Source: Lysinibacillus telephonicus
GTDB taxonomy: Bacteria > Bacillota > Bacilli > Bacillales_A > Planococcaceae
Direction of reading: 5' to 3'
DNA length: 64,000 bases
Assembly: GCF_003966145.1 (NCBI RefSeq)
Contig: NZ_RXNR01000013.1
Coordinates: forward strand, 21,312-85,311
Part shown: positions 9,375 to 18,660 of the stretch, in pieces
How positions within the stretch are numbered: the first letter of the stretch is position 1
How the letters are laid out: every line of letters starts with the position of its first letter
Notes under the pieces: model-generated
Told to the model about the DNA's origin: nothing
What the model saw: the letters and a program-made list of their open reading frames with translations, nothing else
The model's database searches: none
Translations under genes and position numbers: made by a program

Positions 9375-9596
9375 CTAATGTAGTGATAATTCGTCTAGCC
9401 TCAGTAATTCGATTAATGCTTGTGATCTACTGGATACGCCCAGTTTCTGAATCGTGTTTGAAATATGATTACGCACCGTTTTTTCGCTAATGCCCAACTT
9501 TTGCGAAATATCTTTTGTAGAGTAATCTAAGATTAATAACTGGAATATTTCCCGTTCTCTTTTCGTCAAAAGCGAACGATGCTGCGGGCTATTCAT
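9375..9596 (-). CDS. gerE: Spore coat regulator GerE
   Basis: A 73-residue LuxR-type helix-turn-helix protein with no receiver domain, the same size as GerE of B. subtilis (74). The motif LTKREREIFQLL, then DISQKLGISEKTVRNHIS (about residues 30-48) is the DNA-binding unit. GerE acts in the mother cell late in sporulation, activating and repressing coat genes in concert with sigma-K. A near-perfect sigma-K promoter lies just upstream (9628-9656), and GGAGGGTG precedes the ATG. Confidence 0.95.
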   Translation of the reverse strand: MNSPQHRSLLTKREREIFQLLILDYSTKDISQKLGISEKTVRNHISNTIQKLGVSSRSQALIELLRLDELSLH

Positions 9597-9627
9597 AAGG
9601 CAACACCCTCCTATCTCCTCTTCTATG

Positions 9628-9656
9628 TAAAGTATGATAAGAGTTGAAAGGCTGTG
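9628..9656 (-). promoter_or_regulatory. Sigma-K promoter of gerE
   Basis: On the minus strand CACA (9653-9656) and CATACTTTA (9628-9636) are 16 bases apart. This matches the known sigma-K pattern mACm, 16-17 bases, CATAnnnTA in full, and gerE is a sigma-K gene in B. subtilis. Confidence 0.75.
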
Positions 9657-9668
9657 AGGGCATTTTTA

Positions 9669-10115
9669 CTATTTCCCATGTAATATTAATATTTCTTTTT
9701 CATCCCATGGAATTGCTTTTCCAGTTTGTTTATCAATTTGAACAATTGTTCCTCGACCAGTAAAACATGCCTCATCATGTTCGTTTTTTGCTAAATAATG
9801 AATATCAATTGATGTAGTACCGATTCGTGCTGCCTTTACATAGATTCGAAGTGTTTCATCAAAAAATACTTGTTTTAAATAGTCGCATTGCAGGTCTGCC
9901 ACTACAGTAATTTTCGTTACTTCATCTGCAGACCATTTTGTTGAAAACCCGATATGCTTTAAAAATTCAATACGCGCATACTCGAAATAAGTAAAAGGTA
10001 CGGTATTGTTAAGATGTCCAAACATATCCGTTTCAGAAAATCTTACCTTCACTTCTACATAAAACTCAAATTCTTCTGCCCAAGCTTGTGGATCTGCAAT
10101 ATAATTTGCTTTCAT
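9669..10115 (-). CDS. ysmA: Acyl-CoA thioesterase, hot-dog fold
   Basis: A 148-residue single-domain thioesterase of the 4-hydroxybenzoyl-CoA/YbgC type. The key block is RFSETDMFGHLNNTVPFTYFEYARIEF, where the Asp of ETDMFGHLNN is the expected catalytic residue. The order gerE-ysmA matches B. subtilis. I chose the ATG at 10115, eight bases after AAGGGG; a second ATG two codons upstream sits only two bases from that site. The true acyl-CoA substrate is unknown. Confidence 0.85.
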   Translation of the reverse strand: MKANYIADPQAWAEEFEFYVEVKVRFSETDMFGHLNNTVPFTYFEYARIEFLKHIGFSTKWSADEVTKITVVADLQCDYLKQVFFDETLRIYVKAARIGTTSIDIHYLAKNEHDEACFTGRGTIVQIDKQTGKAIPWDEKEILILHGK

Positions 10116-10623
10116 CTTCATAACCCCTTTCCTATTTCCCCTATCCCCTTTTGTCAATTTACGCCTTGGCTAATAAGCATTCAAGTTGCGGATTCGTGTA
10201 GGATCAAGCATAATGCTTAACCAGTTAACCATTGTCTTATGGCAGAAACTCACTTAGGTTAACTTCCCTCCCCAAACCCATCACGAAATTGCATGACTCA
10301 CCGAAGGCTATATCTTCATTCAGTACTGAAAGAAGATAAAATGAATAGTGGTTCATTTATTATAACAAAAATGAAAGCCATGGCATAAGTGTTTTGTTAT
10401 TGATTCGCAAGGTAAATCTTAGATGCTGTGAAGATAAAGCTTACAAATTATTGTTAAAATAGTTTATAGGAAAAGTGAAAGAAGAAGCTTCCTTAAGCTT
10501 GAACGCAACAGCCCAAACTGGCTGCCATTCTATATTATGCAAGTAAAATAAAAAGGGTATCTAAAAGTCATAAATTATGACTTAGATACCCTTTTATTAT
10601 ACTAATACATTTATCTTTTACTA
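10116..10623. other. Intergenic region upstream of ysmA
   Basis: About 500 bases without a gene. It holds the sdh operon terminator at its right end (10550-10597) and, presumably, the ysmA promoter. I see no RNA gene or open frame with a ribosome site. Confidence 0.4.
10550..10597 (-). terminator. Terminator of the sdhCAB operon
   Basis: A stem of about 19 bp with AAAAGGGTATCTAA on one arm and TTAGATACCCTTTT on the other, with an inner TCATAA / TTATGA pairing and T-rich flanks. It lies 27 bases past the sdhB stop. Confidence 0.85.
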
Positions 10624-11403
10624 TTAATCAACCATATGATCTGAACCGAAGAAGTTACGGAACATTTGTACAGTTGTTGCACGGTTAAGTGCTGCAATTG
10701 AAGTAGTTAGTGGAATACCTTTTGGACATGCAGCAACACAGTTTTGTGAGTTACCGCAGTTTGCAAGGCCACCATCTCCCATAATTGCTTCAAGACGTTC
10801 ATCTTTATTCATTGCACCTGTTGGGTGAGTGTTGAATAAACGTACTTGTGAAAGTGGAGCTGGTCCGATGAATGAAGATTTTTCAGACACGTTTGGACAT
10901 GCTTCCAAGCAAACACCACAAGTCATACATTTAGATAATTCATAAGCCCATTGACGTTTGCGTTCTGGCATACGTGGACCTTCACCTAAATCATAACTTC
11001 CGTCGATTGGAACCCATGCTTTAACTTTCTTAAGAGCGTTGAACATACGGCTACGGTCTACTTGTAAGTCGCGGACAACTGGGAAAGTTTTCATTGGTTC
11101 AAGACGAATTGGTTGTTCTAATTGGTCAATTAATGTAGAACATGATTGACGTGGACGACCATTAATTACCATAGAACAAGCACCACATACTTCTTCAAGA
11201 CAGTTCATGTCCCAAGTTACTGGAGATGTTTTTTGACCATCAGCTGTAACAGGGTTTTGTTGAATGAACATTAAAGCAGAAATAACGTTCATACCTGGAC
11301 GGTAAGGAACTTCGAATTTCTCCCAACGTGTTGCTCCACCTTGAGTGTCTTGACGAAGGATTTCAAGTTTAATTGTTCTTCCAGTTCCTACTGCTGTTGT
11401 CAT
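10624..11403 (-). CDS. sdhB: Succinate dehydrogenase iron-sulfur subunit
   Basis: A 259-residue electron-transfer subunit of membrane complex II. All three cluster motifs are complete: Cys68, Cys73, Cys76 and Cys88 for [2Fe-2S]; Cys159, Cys162, Cys165 with Cys226 for [4Fe-4S]; and Cys169, Cys216, Cys222 for [3Fe-4S]. It is last in the sdhC-sdhA-sdhB operon, 22 bases after sdhA, and is followed by a terminator. It passes electrons from SdhA flavin to the SdhC haem and menaquinone. Confidence 0.97.
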   Translation of the reverse strand: MTTAVGTGRTIKLEILRQDTQGGATRWEKFEVPYRPGMNVISALMFIQQNPVTADGQKTSPVTWDMNCLEEVCGACSMVINGRPRQSCSTLIDQLEQPIRLEPMKTFPVVRDLQVDRSRMFNALKKVKAWVPIDGSYDLGEGPRMPERKRQWAYELSKCMTCGVCLEACPNVSEKSSFIGPAPLSQVRLFNTHPTGAMNKDERLEAIMGDGGLANCGNSQNCVAACPKGIPLTTSIAALNRATTVQMFRNFFGSDHMVD

Positions 11404-11425
11404 GATTAATGACCCCCCTTATGTT

Positions 11426-13171
11426 TTATGAAGAATAGTCACGTTTACGTGGCGGAATTAGAGAAACGTCAACTTCTTGATAAGTAATTTCCGGTTCACC
11501 AGTTTGTGGATTGAACTTCGCCATTGTTGTTTTTAAGAAGTTCTCGTCATCACGGTTAGGATATTCTGGTTTGTAGTGAGCTCCACGAGATTCGTTACGT
11601 AAAAGTGCTCCTTTAGTAATTACGCGAGCAAGATATAACATGTTTTTCAACTGACGAGTGAAGTGAGCCCCTTGGTTACTCCATTTTTGTGTGTCGTTGA
11701 TGTTAATGTTTTCCCAACGTTCTAACATTTCACCAAGTTTATTATAAGTAGCTTCTAATCGGTCATTATAACGAACAACTGTTACATTATCAGTCATCAT
11801 CTCACCAAGCTCTTTATGCAGTAAGTATGCGTTTTCATTACCATCCATTTTAAGAATTGCGTCCCATTTCTCTTGCTCTTCTTGAACGCGAGCATCATAG
11901 ATTGATTGAGGAAGATCTTCTGCATGTTTCTTTAAGCCTTTTACATATTTAACAGCGTTTGGTCCAGCAACTGAACCACCATAAATAGCTGATAATAATG
12001 AGTTTGCTCCTAGACGGTTAGCACCGTGTTGTGAATAATCACATTCACCTGCTGCAAATAAACCAGGAATTTCAGTCATTTGGTCGTAATCTACCCATAA
12101 ACCACCCATTGAGTAGTGAACTGCTGGGAAGATTTTCATTGGTAATTTACGTGGATCGTCACCTACGAATTTTTCATAGATTTCAATAATACCACCAAGT
12201 TTAACGTCTAATTCATGTGGATCTTTATGAGAAAGGTCTAGATATACAACGTTTTCACCATTAACACCCAATTTTTGGTTTACACATACATCGAAGATTT
12301 CGCGAGTAGCGATATCACGAGGAACTAAGTTACCGTATGCAGGGTATTTTTCTTCTAGGAAGTACCATGGTTTACCGTCTTTGTATGTCCAAATACGTCC
12401 ACCTTCACCACGAGCAGATTCTGACATTAAACGGTTTTTGTCGTCACCAGGAATCGCTGTAGGGTGAATTTGAATGAACTCACCGTTTGCATATGAAGCA
12501 CCTTGTTGGTAAACGATAGATGCTGCAGAACCAGTGTTAATAATTGAGTTTGTAGATTTACCGAAGATAATACCAGGACCACCTGTTGCCATAATTACAG
12601 CATCAGCACGGAATGATTGAATTTCTTCAGTTTGCATGTTTTGAGCTACGATACCACGGCAATGACCTTCGTCGTCTAAAACAACGCCAAGGAATTCCCA
12701 GTGTTCGTATTTTGTAACTAAACCGTCAACTTCATAGCGGCGAACTTGCTCATCAAGTGCATATAGCAATTGTTGACCAGTTGTCGCACCAGAGAATGCT
12801 GTACGGTGATGTAGTGTTCCACCGAAACGACGGAAATCTAATAAACCTTCTGGAGTACGGTTGAACATAACTCCCATACGGTCAAATAAGTGAATAATGC
12901 CAGGTGCAGCATCACACATTGCTTTAACTGGTGGTTGGTTTGCTAAGAAGTCCCCACCGTAAACTGTATCATCAAAGTGAATCCAAGGAGAATCCCCTTC
13001 ACCTTTTGTATTAACAGCACCATTAATTCCACCTTGCGCACATACAGAGTGTGAACGTTTTACGGGAACTAATGAGAATAATTCAACTTCAGTGCCTTCT
13101 TCGGCAGCTTTCATCGTAGCCATTAAGCCAGCTAAACCGCCACCTACGACGATGATTTTGCTTTTCGCCAT
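11426..13171 (-). CDS. sdhA: Succinate dehydrogenase flavoprotein subunit
   Basis: A 581-residue flavoprotein. It opens with the Rossmann motif VVGGGLAGL, then RSHSVCAQGGINGA carrying the histidine that attaches FAD, the substrate-loop HRTAFSG, the FAD-binding HYSMGGLWVD and GANRLGANSLLSA, and the C-terminal active-site RNESRGAHYKPEYPNRDD. Length and motif order are those of the Bacillus enzyme (586 residues). It oxidises succinate to fumarate on the inner membrane face. It lies between sdhC and sdhB. Confidence 0.97.
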   Translation of the reverse strand: MAKSKIIVVGGGLAGLMATMKAAEEGTEVELFSLVPVKRSHSVCAQGGINGAVNTKGEGDSPWIHFDDTVYGGDFLANQPPVKAMCDAAPGIIHLFDRMGVMFNRTPEGLLDFRRFGGTLHHRTAFSGATTGQQLLYALDEQVRRYEVDGLVTKYEHWEFLGVVLDDEGHCRGIVAQNMQTEEIQSFRADAVIMATGGPGIIFGKSTNSIINTGSAASIVYQQGASYANGEFIQIHPTAIPGDDKNRLMSESARGEGGRIWTYKDGKPWYFLEEKYPAYGNLVPRDIATREIFDVCVNQKLGVNGENVVYLDLSHKDPHELDVKLGGIIEIYEKFVGDDPRKLPMKIFPAVHYSMGGLWVDYDQMTEIPGLFAAGECDYSQHGANRLGANSLLSAIYGGSVAGPNAVKYVKGLKKHAEDLPQSIYDARVQEEQEKWDAILKMDGNENAYLLHKELGEMMTDNVTVVRYNDRLEATYNKLGEMLERWENININDTQKWSNQGAHFTRQLKNMLYLARVITKGALLRNESRGAHYKPEYPNRDDENFLKTTMAKFNPQTGEPEITYQEVDVSLIPPRKRDYSS

Positions 13172-13229
13172 GATTACTCCTCACTCCTCTTTATTTGCTA
13201 AAAACATAGCGGATGTTCTATTGTGTTAA

Positions 13230-13844
13230 TTACACGAATGCTAAGATTGCCGCAACACCAACAATACTTAACAATACGAAGAATACCATTGTAACATACG
13301 ATGCGATTTTTTGTGATTTAGGCGATTGTGTAATCCCCCAGCTTACTAGGAATGACCAAATTCCATTAGATAAGTGGAATGTAGCTGATAAAATACCTAC
13401 AATATAGAATGCAAGCATCCATGGATTACGAACGATTTCTTCCATCATACTGAATTCAACTTCTGCACCAAGTGCTTTTTGAATACGAGTTTGGAAGATG
13501 TGCCACGCAATGAAAATTACAAGGAATACTCCTGTAAAACGTTGTAGTGCGAACATCCAGTTACGGAATGTGCCGAAGCGTTTCACATTGTTAGTAGCCG
13601 TAAATGCAATATACACACCATATAATCCGTGGAATAGGATTGGTATGTAAATTACGATCCATTCAACAATTAGTAGTAGAGAATGTGGAACTAAATCCAT
13701 TACTCCAGTAGCATTGTTGTAAGCCTCTTCTCCACCTGTCGCAGTGAAGTTCAAAGATAAGTGGAACACCAAAAACAGACCTACAGGGATAATACCTAGT
13801 AAGGAATGTAAGCGGCGCCAGTAAAACTCTCGATTTTTCGACAA
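13230..13844 (-). CDS. sdhC: Succinate dehydrogenase cytochrome b558 subunit
   Basis: A 204-residue membrane anchor with five predicted helices and conserved histidines (RLHSLLG, FHLSLN, LFHGLYG, AWHIF, FHLSNGIW) that ligate two haems b in the Bacillus protein. I placed the start at the TTG at 13844: AAGGGGGG lies eight bases upstream and the protein then begins SKNREFYWRRL, as the family does, at the family length of about 202. The longer in-frame start adds 32 residues with no homology. Divergent from yslB. Confidence 0.93.
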   Translation of the reverse strand: MSKNREFYWRRLHSLLGIIPVGLFLVFHLSLNFTATGGEEAYNNATGVMDLVPHSLLLIVEWIVIYIPILFHGLYGVYIAFTATNNVKRFGTFRNWMFALQRFTGVFLVIFIAWHIFQTRIQKALGAEVEFSMMEEIVRNPWMLAFYIVGILSATFHLSNGIWSFLVSWGITQSPKSQKIASYVTMVFFVLLSIVGVAAILAFV

Positions 13845-14116
13845 GACTGTTACCCCCCTTAGTACTTTTGAAAAGCGAGCCAATATCGTCACTATTTTGT
13901 AAACGATATTACATTGACTGCGGATTTCATCATGGTACAATATTATGACATGTCCATTGTACTCTCAAGAACTATTAGCGTCAAGGTAGCTTCCAGTTTT
14001 TTATACATACAAATAAATAAAGAATTTGCTCTCACAAGAGGTTTTTTTCTACTTTACGAAATTTTTATGTTCTTTTTAAGTAAAAATAAGAAAATTCACG
14101 AAAGAGGTATTTTTAG

Positions 14117-14533
14117 ATGACATCATTTCAGAACAAAACTGTTCCAGCATTTGGTTATGATTTAATAAGAGATTACTTGCTTCCTACAATATTAGGAAAA
14201 CACGAGAAAGAAGTTCTATATTGGGCAGGTAAAGACTTGGCAAGAAAATTTCCATGTACTGATACTCAGCTTATTATCTCATTTTTCCAAGATGCAGGAT
14301 GGGGTTTTTTGACACTAGATAAAGAAGAAAAGGACGGCTGTATTTTTCATCTGACAAATGATATTGATTTACTAAATATCGAGGAACGTTCATTTCGACT
14401 CGAGGCTGGCTTTATCGCACAGCAGATACAAGGAATCAAAGGCTGCTTAACTGAATGCCATGATGAAAAACGAGAAAAACAGCACCAAGTTATATTTACT
14501 GTTAAATGGGATAAAAAAGAAACGATTGAATAA
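14117..14533 (+). CDS. yslB: YslB/DUF2507 family protein
   Basis: A 138-residue soluble protein of the DUF2507 family. The block IRDYLLPTILGKHEKEVLYW near the start and ARKFPCTD near 40 are conserved in B. subtilis YslB, and the place between sdhC and lysC is the same. The fold resembles small haem- or ligand-binding V4R/NO-binding-like domains, but no biochemical role is established. It is divergent from sdhC and convergent with lysC, with a shared terminator. Confidence 0.85.
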   Translation: MTSFQNKTVPAFGYDLIRDYLLPTILGKHEKEVLYWAGKDLARKFPCTDTQLIISFFQDAGWGFLTLDKEEKDGCIFHLTNDIDLLNIEERSFRLEAGFIAQQIQGIKGCLTECHDEKREKQHQVIFTVKWDKKETIE

Positions 14534-14559
14534 ATTTGTAGTTTCTTCCATTAAATATA

Positions 14560-14598
14560 AAAAGGCCATCCGAAAATTATTTTTGGACGGCTTTTATT
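14560..14598. terminator. Bidirectional terminator between yslB and lysC
   Basis: A stem of about 14 bp (AAAGGCCATCCGAAAA / TTTTGGACGGCTTTT with G-T pairs) with A-rich and T-rich arms on both sides, placed between convergent genes. Confidence 0.75.
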
Positions 14599-14599
14599 A

Positions 14600-15091
14600 T
14601 TAATTAACTAATTCCTCTACTAAATTAAACTCGTCATGCAAAGCATTTGCTGCTTTAACCATTTCATCTTGCGGCACAACAACAGATACTTTTATTTCCG
14701 ATGTACTTACCATTTTCACTAATATGTTTTCTTTTCGTAGTCGGTCAAACATGCGTGCAGCTACACCAGGGTTTGAAACCATCCCTGAGCCTACAATTGA
14801 TACTTTTGCTAAACCTACCTCGAAATCTGCAAAACTAAACCCTAAAGCTGCTTTATTTTTCTCCAATACCTTAATTGCTTCTGCAAAATCTCCTTTAGCG
14901 ATTGAAAAGGAGACAGTCGGTTTAACTCCATCAATTACTGCTTGTACGATTATATCAACATCGATGTTATGCTGAGCCAGTGTAGAAAAAATAGTAGCAA
15001 GTGATGAATACTCATAAGAATCATACCCTACTGTTAAGCGAATAATGTCTGCTTCATAAGCAACACCACGTACAACTAAATTTTTCTCCAT
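14600..15091 (-). CDS. lysC: Aspartokinase II beta (regulatory) subunit, internal start
   Basis: An in-frame internal start in lysC. Met246 (ATG at 15091) has GGGAGAGG five bases upstream and gives a 163-residue product made of the two ACT domains. In B. subtilis the same internal start at Met246 gives a beta subunit of the same size in an alpha2-beta2 enzyme. The protein starts MEKNLVVRG, aligned to the known beta start. This reading frame has the lysine-sensing part only. With the catalytic part degenerate, this may be the product under selection. Confidence 0.65.
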   Translation of the reverse strand: MEKNLVVRGVAYEADIIRLTVGYDSYEYSSLATIFSTLAQHNIDVDIIVQAVIDGVKPTVSFSIAKGDFAEAIKVLEKNKAALGFSFADFEVGLAKVSIVGSGMVSNPGVAARMFDRLRKENILVKMVSTSEIKVSVVVPQDEMVKAANALHDEFNLVEELVN

Positions 15092-15826
15092 GTCAACCTC
15101 TCCCTTTATCATAGTCCCTTTGGCATTTTCTGTACTAGATCGAACTATTAATGGCATTTTATATCTTTTGGCTAATTCGACAGCTCGCGGATGGATAATT
15201 TGTGAACCAAGGTTTGCCAGCTCAAGCATTTCATCATAAGAAATCTGCTTTAACTTTCTAGCTTCTTTTACTATATTGGGATCTGCTGTGTAAATGCCAT
15301 CCTGATTTGTATAAATTTCTATACGTTGTGCTTGAATTGCTGCTCCGATTGCGACCGCAATTGTTTCTGGACCACCGTCACCTAATGTCAAAATATCATT
15401 TTTCTTATCGATTCCTTGGGACCCTGCAATAATGACTATTTCTCCCTTTTTTATGCGCTCGAAAATGAATTTCTGATTTATATTGTCAATGAGTACATTA
15501 TTATTTGATTCTACAGTTTGAATTCCTGCTTGCCAGCCTGTTAATGAGATTGCTTTAAATCCATTTTTTTGAACTGCAATTGCTAATAAGCTGCTTGCAA
15601 TCTGCGCATTAATTGAGTCAAGTACATGAAGCTCTCGTTTTGAGGGCTTATCTGAAAGTAAATATGCTTGTTGAAGGAACATATCGTCAATTAATTCCAT
15701 AGATGGTACGACGGCAATTACATTTCGCCCAAGCTTTTTTTCTTCAACTATTCTTTTAGCAATTTGCTCTATTTTTTCAGGTGTTGATAGTGAAGAACTG
15801 TCGATTTTTACAACAATGTTCGTCAT
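14600..15826 (-). CDS. lysC: Aspartokinase II homologue with a degenerate kinase active site
   Basis: A 408-residue protein, exactly the length of B. subtilis LysC, with an amino-acid-kinase domain (about 1-240) and two ACT domains (about 260-408). Much of the kinase signature is gone. Lys7 remains, but the following FGGT is IDSS. The glutamate expected at 74 is Ala, the GRGGSD loop is GDGGPE (Asp150, Pro153, Glu154), the TDV aspartate is Asn174, and the DPR arginine is Asn184. Structural stretches (TGWQAGI, YDEMLELANLG, HPRAVE) and both ACT domains are well kept. The ATG at 15826 follows AAAGGAG by nine bases. A lysine riboswitch controls it. Catalytic activity is doubtful. Confidence 0.85.
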   Translation of the reverse strand: MTNIVVKIDSSSLSTPEKIEQIAKRIVEEKKLGRNVIAVVPSMELIDDMFLQQAYLLSDKPSKRELHVLDSINAQIASSLLAIAVQKNGFKAISLTGWQAGIQTVESNNNVLIDNINQKFIFERIKKGEIVIIAGSQGIDKKNDILTLGDGGPETIAVAIGAAIQAQRIEIYTNQDGIYTADPNIVKEARKLKQISYDEMLELANLGSQIIHPRAVELAKRYKMPLIVRSSTENAKGTMIKGEVDMEKNLVVRGVAYEADIIRLTVGYDSYEYSSLATIFSTLAQHNIDVDIIVQAVIDGVKPTVSFSIAKGDFAEAIKVLEKNKAALGFSFADFEVGLAKVSIVGSGMVSNPGVAARMFDRLRKENILVKMVSTSEIKVSVVVPQDEMVKAANALHDEFNLVEELVN

Positions 15827-15898
15827 AGGCACACACTCCTTTTTAACATCGATGCTGACCTTTTCTACATCAAACAAGGATGAATTTCGTTTAGCTAT

Positions 15899-16147
15899 AA
15901 ATAAAAAAGCAACTTCTCACAGAAAAAGTGAAAAGCTGCCTCTAAACATACCTCAAGATTGGAACGTTTTGCGAGATAGCCCTCCAGAACCTTGATTTTG
16001 ATTCTGACAGTCTTACATTTCTTAAATGTAAAACCAGCAAGTAAACCTGAACAATTGATTTACCGCTTCGGCAAGTTTTCCTTTCACTAACTATCTCAGG
16101 AATTGTTCATCCTCCAATCAGTTACTATTAAACCTTGCACCTCTATC
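15899..16147 (-). promoter_or_regulatory. Lysine riboswitch (L box) of lysC
   Basis: The aptamer runs from 16147 to 15971 on the minus strand. It has GATAGAGGTGC at its 5' end, GCCGAAGC in the middle, TTGCTGG, the TGTAAGACTGTCA element, and a closing GGAGGGCTATCTC. These are the conserved L-box sequences of B. subtilis lysC. A terminator follows at 15899-15940: a 12-bp stem GCAGCTTTTCAC / GTGAGAAGTTGC and a T6 tract. Lysine binding should terminate transcription before lysC. Confidence 0.93.
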
Positions 16148-16187
16148 ATAAATATACTAGATGTTATGTGCTTACAATATCATACAA

Positions 16188-17978
16188 TTATTCCTTTGAC
16201 AATGTATCTTTATGGAAATAATTATAAATGGCGGTTGCTGTAGCACTTGGAATATGAGCTTCTATTAGTTGTTCAATAGTTGATTCTTTTATTTTCTTTA
16301 TTGATCCAAAATGCTTTAACAATTGTTGTTTTCGTTTTGGGCCTACACCTTCAATTCCATCTAAAACAGATTGAATCGCATGTGTCTGGTGTTGTTGACG
16401 TAAAAACGTAATGGCAAATCGGTGCACTTCATCTTGAATACGCTGCAATAAATAAAAGCCATCACTTGTTCTTTTCATTTCGACAGGTACTGGCGGGTCG
16501 CCAAATAGCAGTTGGGAAGTATTATGCTTTTCATCTTTTGCCAGTCCCGCAATGGGAATGTAAAGACCTAGCTCATCCTCTACTACTTCGCGTGCCACTT
16601 CCATTTGTCCCTTCCCACCATCGATAATAATTAAATCAGGGAGAGGTAAATTTTCTTTTAATACTCTTGTGTATCTGCGGCGAATAACTTCTTGCATTGC
16701 ACCGTAATCATCATGTTTCGCCGTTTCTCGAAGTTTATATTTGCGATATTCCTTTTTTGCTGGTTTTCCGTCAATAAAAACGACCATAGCCGAAACAGCA
16801 TCTGCACCGTGCATATGGCTATTATCAAACGCTTCGATGCGAAGAGGTGCAGCGATATTCATCGCATCTCCAAGCTCCTCACAAGCACCGATAGTTCTTT
16901 CCTCTTGACGTTCAATTAGCTGAAATTTCTCATGAAGAGCAATTTGTGCATTTTTCATTGCCAATTCAACGAGCTCTTTCTTAGGTCCTCGCTTTGGGAT
17001 TATCACTTTTACATCAAGCAGTTTTTCTAAAATACCCGTCTCTATATTATTTGGAATAAAAATTTCTTTTGGTTTTATATGTTCCGGAATATCATAAAAA
17101 CGACCAATAAAGGTTAAAAACTCTTCCTCAGGATCACGATAAATTGGGAAAATAGAAACATCACGTTCAATCAGCTTCCCTTGACGCACAAAAAATACTT
17201 GTACACACATCCAACCTTTTTCGACAGTAAATCCAAATACATCACGATTTGATAAGTCTGCTGAAACGATTTTTTGCTTTTGCATAATCGTTTCAATATG
17301 TGCAATCTGATCACGAAAATCTTTAGCACGTTCAAATTCAAGATTTTCTGCGGCTTCCATCATTTTCTTTTGCAAGTCTTCTTTTACTTCCTCATAGCCG
17401 CCATTAAGAAATTTTGTTATTTCTTCTATCATGTCATCATATACTTTTGGCTCAATTTCCTTTACACAAGGAGCAAGGCATTGGCCAAGGTGATAATATA
17501 AGCAGACGCGATCAGGCAATCTTGCACATTTTCTTAATGGGTAAATGCGGTCTAGTAATTTTCTTGTTTCATTTGCCGCAAATGCATTTGGATATGGTCC
17601 AAAATATTTTGCTTTATCTTTTTTAACTTTTCGTGTTGTTAAAATACGCGGATATTTTTCATTCGTTATTTTTATATAAGGATATGTTTTATCATCCGTC
17701 AGCATTACGTTATATTTCGGATCATGTTTCTTAATTAGGTTTAGCTCTAAAATTAATGCTTCTAAATCACTTGAAGTAACAATATATTCAAAATCTTCAA
17801 TTTCACTTACTAGCCGCTGGGTTTTCCCATCATGGGAGCCCGTAAAATACGAACGAACTCGATTTTTTAATATTTTTGCTTTGCCGACATAAATAATTGT
17901 CCCCTGACGATCTTTCATTAAATAACAGCCAGGTTCCTCGGGCAAAATCGCTAATTTATTTTGAATGTTATCATTCAT
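16188..17978 (-). CDS. uvrC: Excinuclease ABC subunit C
   Basis: A 596-residue nucleotide-excision repair nuclease. It carries an N-terminal GIY-YIG domain ([23 protein letters not shown]), the UVR helix pair for UvrB near residues 205-235, the RNase-H-like 5'-incision domain with EAFDNSH near 385 and IDGGKGQ near 455, and two terminal helix-hairpin-helix motifs ([16 protein letters not shown]). I chose the ATG at 17978 with AGGTG six bases upstream; an earlier GTG overlaps that site. Order uvrC-lysC matches B. subtilis. Confidence 0.95.
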   Translation of the reverse strand: MNDNIQNKLAILPEEPGCYLMKDRQGTIIYVGKAKILKNRVRSYFTGSHDGKTQRLVSEIEDFEYIVTSSDLEALILELNLIKKHDPKYNVMLTDDKTYPYIKITNEKYPRILTTRKVKKDKAKYFGPYPNAFAANETRKLLDRIYPLRKCARLPDRVCLYYHLGQCLAPCVKEIEPKVYDDMIEEITKFLNGGYEEVKEDLQKKMMEAAENLEFERAKDFRDQIAHIETIMQKQKIVSADLSNRDVFGFTVEKGWMCVQVFFVRQGKLIERDVSIFPIYRDPEEEFLTFIGRFYDIPEHIKPKEIFIPNNIETGILEKLLDVKVIIPKRGPKKELVELAMKNAQIALHEKFQLIERQEERTIGACEELGDAMNIAAPLRIEAFDNSHMHGADAVSAMVVFIDGKPAKKEYRKYKLRETAKHDDYGAMQEVIRRRYTRVLKENLPLPDLIIIDGGKGQMEVAREVVEDELGLYIPIAGLAKDEKHNTSQLLFGDPPVPVEMKRTSDGFYLLQRIQDEVHRFAITFLRQQHQTHAIQSVLDGIEGVGPKRKQQLLKHFGSIKKIKESTIEQLIEAHIPSATATAIYNYFHKDTLSKE

Positions 17979-18065
17979 TATTATCACCTAAATTTAATTT
18001 ACCTTTTATACTATTATACGGCGATTAGAAGAACAAATGCGAGAAAAAAGAGGTTGTTTATAAAG

Positions 18066-18102
18066 CAAAAAAACCCAAAAGCAGCTTAAAGCCACCTTTG
18101 GG
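18066..18102 (-). terminator. Terminator of trxA
   Basis: On the minus strand CCCAAAGGTGGC and GCTGCTTTTGGG pair around a short loop, followed by TTTTTTT. It begins about 15 bases past the trxA stop. Confidence 0.8.
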
Positions 18103-18116
18103 ACATCGCAATAGCA

Positions 18117-18431
18117 TTATTTATTGTTGTTAATGAACTCTACTAAAGCTTCTTTTGGTTGGAATCCAACAGTTTTAGCAACTAGCTCGCCGTCTTTAAA
18201 TAATAATAAAGATGGGATTGACATTACTTGATATTCTGCAGCAGTTGCTTGGTTGTTATCAACATCTAATTTAACGATTTTTACTTGATCGCTCATTTCT
18301 GCATCAATTTCTTCTAAAACTGGTGCAATCATTTTACATGGTCCACACCATGTTGCCCAAAAGTCTACAAGTACAACGCCTGAAGCGATTTGTTGTGAAA
18401 AGTCTTGATCTGTTGCATGTACAATTGCCAT
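18117..18431 (-). CDS. trxA: Thioredoxin
   Basis: A 104-residue thioredoxin with the active-site WCGPCK (Cys29 and Cys32), the DFWATWC strand, the cis-proline loop SIPSLLLF and the FKDGE turn. It reduces protein disulfides in the cytoplasm using electrons from thioredoxin reductase. It lies between etfA and uvrC as in B. subtilis and has its own terminator. Confidence 0.97.
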   Translation of the reverse strand: MAIVHATDQDFSQQIASGVVLVDFWATWCGPCKMIAPVLEEIDAEMSDQVKIVKLDVDNNQATAAEYQVMSIPSLLLFKDGELVAKTVGFQPKEALVEFINNNK

Positions 18432-18595
18432 TTTTATAGCCTCCTTAAATCTAACATCTGAATGTAGTATAGCATGATAGCAAATTGAGTGACAGTAAAG
18501 TGAACTGAAATTAAAACATAAAATTTACAAAATCTTAGTTAAAATGAAATATTAAAAATAGCTTCACAATTGTCAATTCACAGTTTGAAGAGCAT

Positions 18596-18641
18596 AAAAA
18601 AAGCCGATTTGCCTTAAAAATATAGAGCAAATCGACTTTAT
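18596..18641 (-). terminator. Terminator of the fadR-etfA block
   Basis: On the minus strand AGTCGATTTGC and GCAAATCGGCT close a 16-base interior and are followed by TTTTTTT. It lies just past the etfA stop, ending the fatty-acid degradation operon. Confidence 0.8.
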
Positions 18642-18660
18642 CGAACTATTTAGTATGGAA

